Source of the DNA: Salinirussus salinus
GTDB taxonomy: Archaea; Halobacteriota; Halobacteria; Halobacteriales; Haloarculaceae
Direction: 5' to 3'
Length of the DNA: 64,000 bases
Assembly: GCF_009831455.1 (NCBI RefSeq)
Contig: NZ_WOWO01000004.1
Coordinates: 1 to 64,000 of the forward strand
The position numbers were made by a program, and so were the translations under genes. This document shows positions 61,805-64,000 of the stretch, piece by piece (position 1 is the first letter of the stretch; each line of letters opens with the position of its first letter). The notes under the pieces were generated by a model. That model saw only the letters and a program-made list of their open reading frames with translations, had not been told where the DNA came from and did not search any database.

Positions 61805-63322
61805 ATGACAACACGACTCCCGCCAGCGCAGGTGGCCCTGCTGGAGGCCGCCGACGCCGAGACGGACCGCCCGATAACCGACCTGGCCGGCGAGGCCGAC
61901 CTCAAGCCCGAAGCCGCCACCCGTGCCGCCTTCGAACTCGAGGACGCTGGCCTCGTGACGGTCACCGAGGAGGTCGAGGACTCGCTCGCGCTCACCGCGG
62001 AGGGCGAGCGCTACCGCGAGGAGGGGCTCCCCGAACTCCGCCTCTACGAGGCCGCCCTCGCTGCTGGCGCCGACCGGGAGCCGGCCGGGCTCGGCGACCT
62101 GCTTCCCGAGGCCGGCCTCGACGGCGACGCCGTCGACATCGCGCTCGCGAACTTCGCCCGGAAGGGCTACGGCGAGGTCGAGAGCGGCTCGGTGCGGGCC
62201 GACCCCGACGCCGACCCCGGCGAGGACGCCGAGCGGGCTGCCCTCGAGGCCGTCGCCGCGGGCGACGCGGACGGCGTCGAGGAGGCGACCCTCGAGCAAC
62301 TGGAGCGCCGTGACCTGCTCGAGCGGACCGAGCGGACCGTCCGGCTGGCCCGGCTGACTGATGAGGGGGTGACCGCGCTGATGGGTGGCGTCGAGGCCGC
62401 CGAGCGCGTCGACCGCGTCACGCCCGAGCTGCTCACAAGCGGGGAGTGGGCAGAGGTCGAGTTCGCGGAGTACAACGTCGAGGCCGACGCCGAACAGTAC
62501 CAGGGCGGCCGCGAGCACATCCTCCGCCAGACCGCAAACCGCGTGAAGGACGTGCTCGTCGGGATGGGCTTCGAGGAGATGGAGGGGCCACACGTCGACG
62601 CCCAGTTCTGGATCAACGACTGCCTGTTCATGCCCCAGGACCACCCTGCCCGGACCCACTGGGACCAGTTCGCACTCGAACGGCCCGACGCGATCCGCGA
62701 GCTGCCCGAGGACCTGGTCGAGCGGGTCCGCTCGGCCCACCTGGAGGGCGTGGGCGAGGACGGCGAGGGGTACCACTCCCCCTGGGCGCTCGGGACGGCG
62801 AAGTCACTGGACCTGCGCGGGCACACCACGTCGCTGTCGATGCGGTATCTCTCGGGCCACCAGGAGGGCGAGCTGGAACCGCCCCAGCGCTACTTCAGCG
62901 TCGAGAAGGTGTACCGGAATGACACGCTGGACCCGACCCACCTGCTCGAGTTCTTCCAGATCGAGGGGTGGGTGATGGCCGAGGACCTCTCCGTGCGCGA
63001 TCTGATGGGCACCTTCGAGGAGTTCTACGACCAGTTCGGGATCACCGACCTGGAGTTCAAGCCCCACTACAACCCCTACACGGAGCCCAGCTTCGAGCTC
63101 TTCGGCACGCATCCCGAGACCGGCGAACTCGTGGAGGTCGGCAACTCCGGGATCTTCCGGGACGAGGTGACCGAGCCCCTTGGCGTTGAGGCGGACGTGA
63201 TGGCCTGGGGGCTCTCCCTGGAGCGGCTGCTGATGCTGATCTACGGCTTCGAGGACATCCGTGACGTCCACGGGACGCTGTGTGACCTCGACCTGCTGCG
63301 GAACGTGGAGGTGATGCACTGA
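61805..63322 (+). CDS. pheS: Phenylalanyl-tRNA synthetase alpha subunit
   Basis: This 505-residue class II subunit is of the archaeal type. N-terminal winged-helix-like DNA/tRNA-binding repeats (about residues 1-200, e.g. ATRAAFELEDAGLVTV) come first. The catalytic core has motif 2 (YFSVEKVYRNDTLDPTHLLEFFQIEGWV) and motif 3 (GLSLERLLMLIYGFEDIRD). It forms an alpha2beta2 enzyme with PheT. The stop overlaps the pheT start by one base (TGATG). The ATG at 61805 is the only start consistent with the fold. Confidence 0.96.
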   Translation: MTTRLPPAQVALLEAADAETDRPITDLAGEADLKPEAATRAAFELEDAGLVTVTEEVEDSLALTAEGERYREEGLPELRLYEAALAAGADREPAGLGDLLPEAGLDGDAVDIALANFARKGYGEVESGSVRADPDADPGEDAERAALEAVAAGDADGVEEATLEQLERRDLLERTERTVRLARLTDEGVTALMGGVEAAERVDRVTPELLTSGEWAEVEFAEYNVEADAEQYQGGREHILRQTANRVKDVLVGMGFEEMEGPHVDAQFWINDCLFMPQDHPARTHWDQFALERPDAIRELPEDLVERVRSAHLEGVGEDGEGYHSPWALGTAKSLDLRGHTTSLSMRYLSGHQEGELEPPQRYFSVEKVYRNDTLDPTHLLEFFQIEGWVMAEDLSVRDLMGTFEEFYDQFGITDLEFKPHYNPYTEPSFELFGTHPETGELVEVGNSGIFRDEVTEPLGVEADVMAWGLSLERLLMLIYGFEDIRDVHGTLCDLDLLRNVEVMH

Positions 63323-64000
63323 TGCCCGTCGTCGACATCGACCCCGACGAACTGCGGGACCTCACGGGCCACGACGAGAAGAGCGACGACGACCTCCGGG
63401 CGGACCTGTTCGACCTCGGTCTCGAATTCGAGGGCTGGACCGAGGACGACGAGATGCAACTGGAGTTCGCCCCCGACCGGCTGGACCGGCTCTCCGTGGA
63501 GGGGGTCGCGCGGTCGCTGCGGTACCACTACGGGGACGACCGCGGCGTCTACGTCCCTCCGACGAACGACCCCGAGTGGACCATCCGCGTCGAGGACCAG
63601 CCCCCGGGTCGACCCTACGTGACCGGTGCGGTGGTACGGGGCGTCGACTTCACCGAGGGCTCGCTGGAGTCGCTGATCCAGCTCCAGGAGAAGCTCCACG
63701 CGACGATGGGCCGCCAGCGCGCGAAGGGCGCCATCGGGGTCCACGACCTGACGATGCTGAAAGGTGACGCCGCGACAGACGAGGCCCGCAGCGGCGCGGG
63801 CAAGACGGTCCGCTACACCAGCGTCGCCCCAGACGGCGAGCGGTTCGTCCCGCTGGATGCCGACGCGGAGATGACGCCCGCCGACGTGCTGGCCGACCAC
63901 CCCGTCGGCGAGACCTACGCCGACCTCGTCGAGGGGTTCGAGCGCTACCCCGCGATCTACGACGCCATCGGCCTCTTTTCGTTCCCGCCGGTGATCAACG
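63322..64000 (+). CDS. pheT: Phenylalanyl-tRNA synthetase beta subunit (5' part)
   Basis: The first 226 codons of pheT are present and the frame is open at the right edge. The N-terminus MPVVDIDPDELRDLTGHDEK, then EFAPDRLDRLSVEGVARSLRYH and ESLIQLQEKLHATMGRQR, matches the B1/B3/B4 editing region of archaeal PheT. The ATG overlaps the pheS stop by one base, so the two subunits are co-translated. No defect is visible in the visible part. Confidence 0.95.
   Translation, partial: MPVVDIDPDELRDLTGHDEKSDDDLRADLFDLGLEFEGWTEDDEMQLEFAPDRLDRLSVEGVARSLRYHYGDDRGVYVPPTNDPEWTIRVEDQPPGRPYVTGAVVRGVDFTEGSLESLIQLQEKLHATMGRQRAKGAIGVHDLTMLKGDAATDEARSGAGKTVRYTSVAPDGERFVPLDADAEMTPADVLADHPVGETYADLVEGFERYPAIYDAIGLFSFPPVIN

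Overview
The window is chromosomal DNA of a haloarchaeon (class Halobacteria); the genus cannot be fixed from sequence alone. The evidence is very high GC, strongly acidic proteins, AT-rich TATA boxes 20-35 nt before many start codons with few Shine-Dalgarno sites, and archaeal gene types (Orc1/Cdc6, EndA, Hel308-like helicase, archaeal PheST). It also carries several protein families I know mainly from haloarchaea. The content is mostly core metabolism and information processing. I see no integrase, transposase, CRISPR array, rRNA or tRNA gene.

Layout. 1-600 is non-coding, with an extreme G-run/C-run palindrome and copy 1 of a hairpin repeat. 601-11031 holds a DUF5828-like protein, a phytoene desaturase-type enzyme, a PiT phosphate transporter, a CNNM/CorC protein, a coupled glutaredoxin-like/redoxin/Sua5 trio, a solitary Cas4-like protein, envelope-type small proteins and hemB. 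11062-17034 holds a PAS histidine kinase and a duplicated ammonium module, amt-glnK-lrp-amt-glnK. 17086-24260 holds a thioesterase, a 429-nt nested-hairpin element, hemL, a beta-propeller protein, prs, an MFS transporter, upp and an IMPACT-family protein. 24313-33145 holds an S9 peptidase, a MATE exporter, a flavoprotein, a CBS protein, several very small membrane proteins, orc1/cdc6 and an HTH-10 regulator.

33180-42761 holds a MutS-family ATPase, a phosphoesterase, aspartate kinase, an acetyltransferase, a beta-propeller gene bracketed by inverted copies 2 and 3 of the hairpin repeat, pheA, a GIY-YIG protein, a 7TM sensor kinase and bcp. 42796-52883 holds leuS, an ornithine cyclodeaminase-family enzyme, an MFS transporter and the lipA/E1alpha/E1beta/E2 genes of a 2-oxoacid dehydrogenase complex with no E3 gene next to it. 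53020-64000 holds a Hel308/Ski2-like helicase, a NucS-N/zinc-ribbon protein, endA, trpS, a membrane glycosyltransferase, pheS and the 5' part of pheT, which runs off the right edge.

How genes work together. The two Amt/GlnK pairs plus Lrp form a nitrogen uptake and sensing unit whose leaders share motifs at the same distance from the start codons. hemB and hemL supply tetrapyrroles. prs makes PRPP for upp. lipA sits directly upstream of the lipoyl-dependent E2 operon. endA and trpS are neighbours, as are pheS and pheT.

The most unusual material is non-coding: the 429-nt nested-hairpin element before hemL, and a three-copy repeat of about 120 nt, two copies of which face each other around a single gene.
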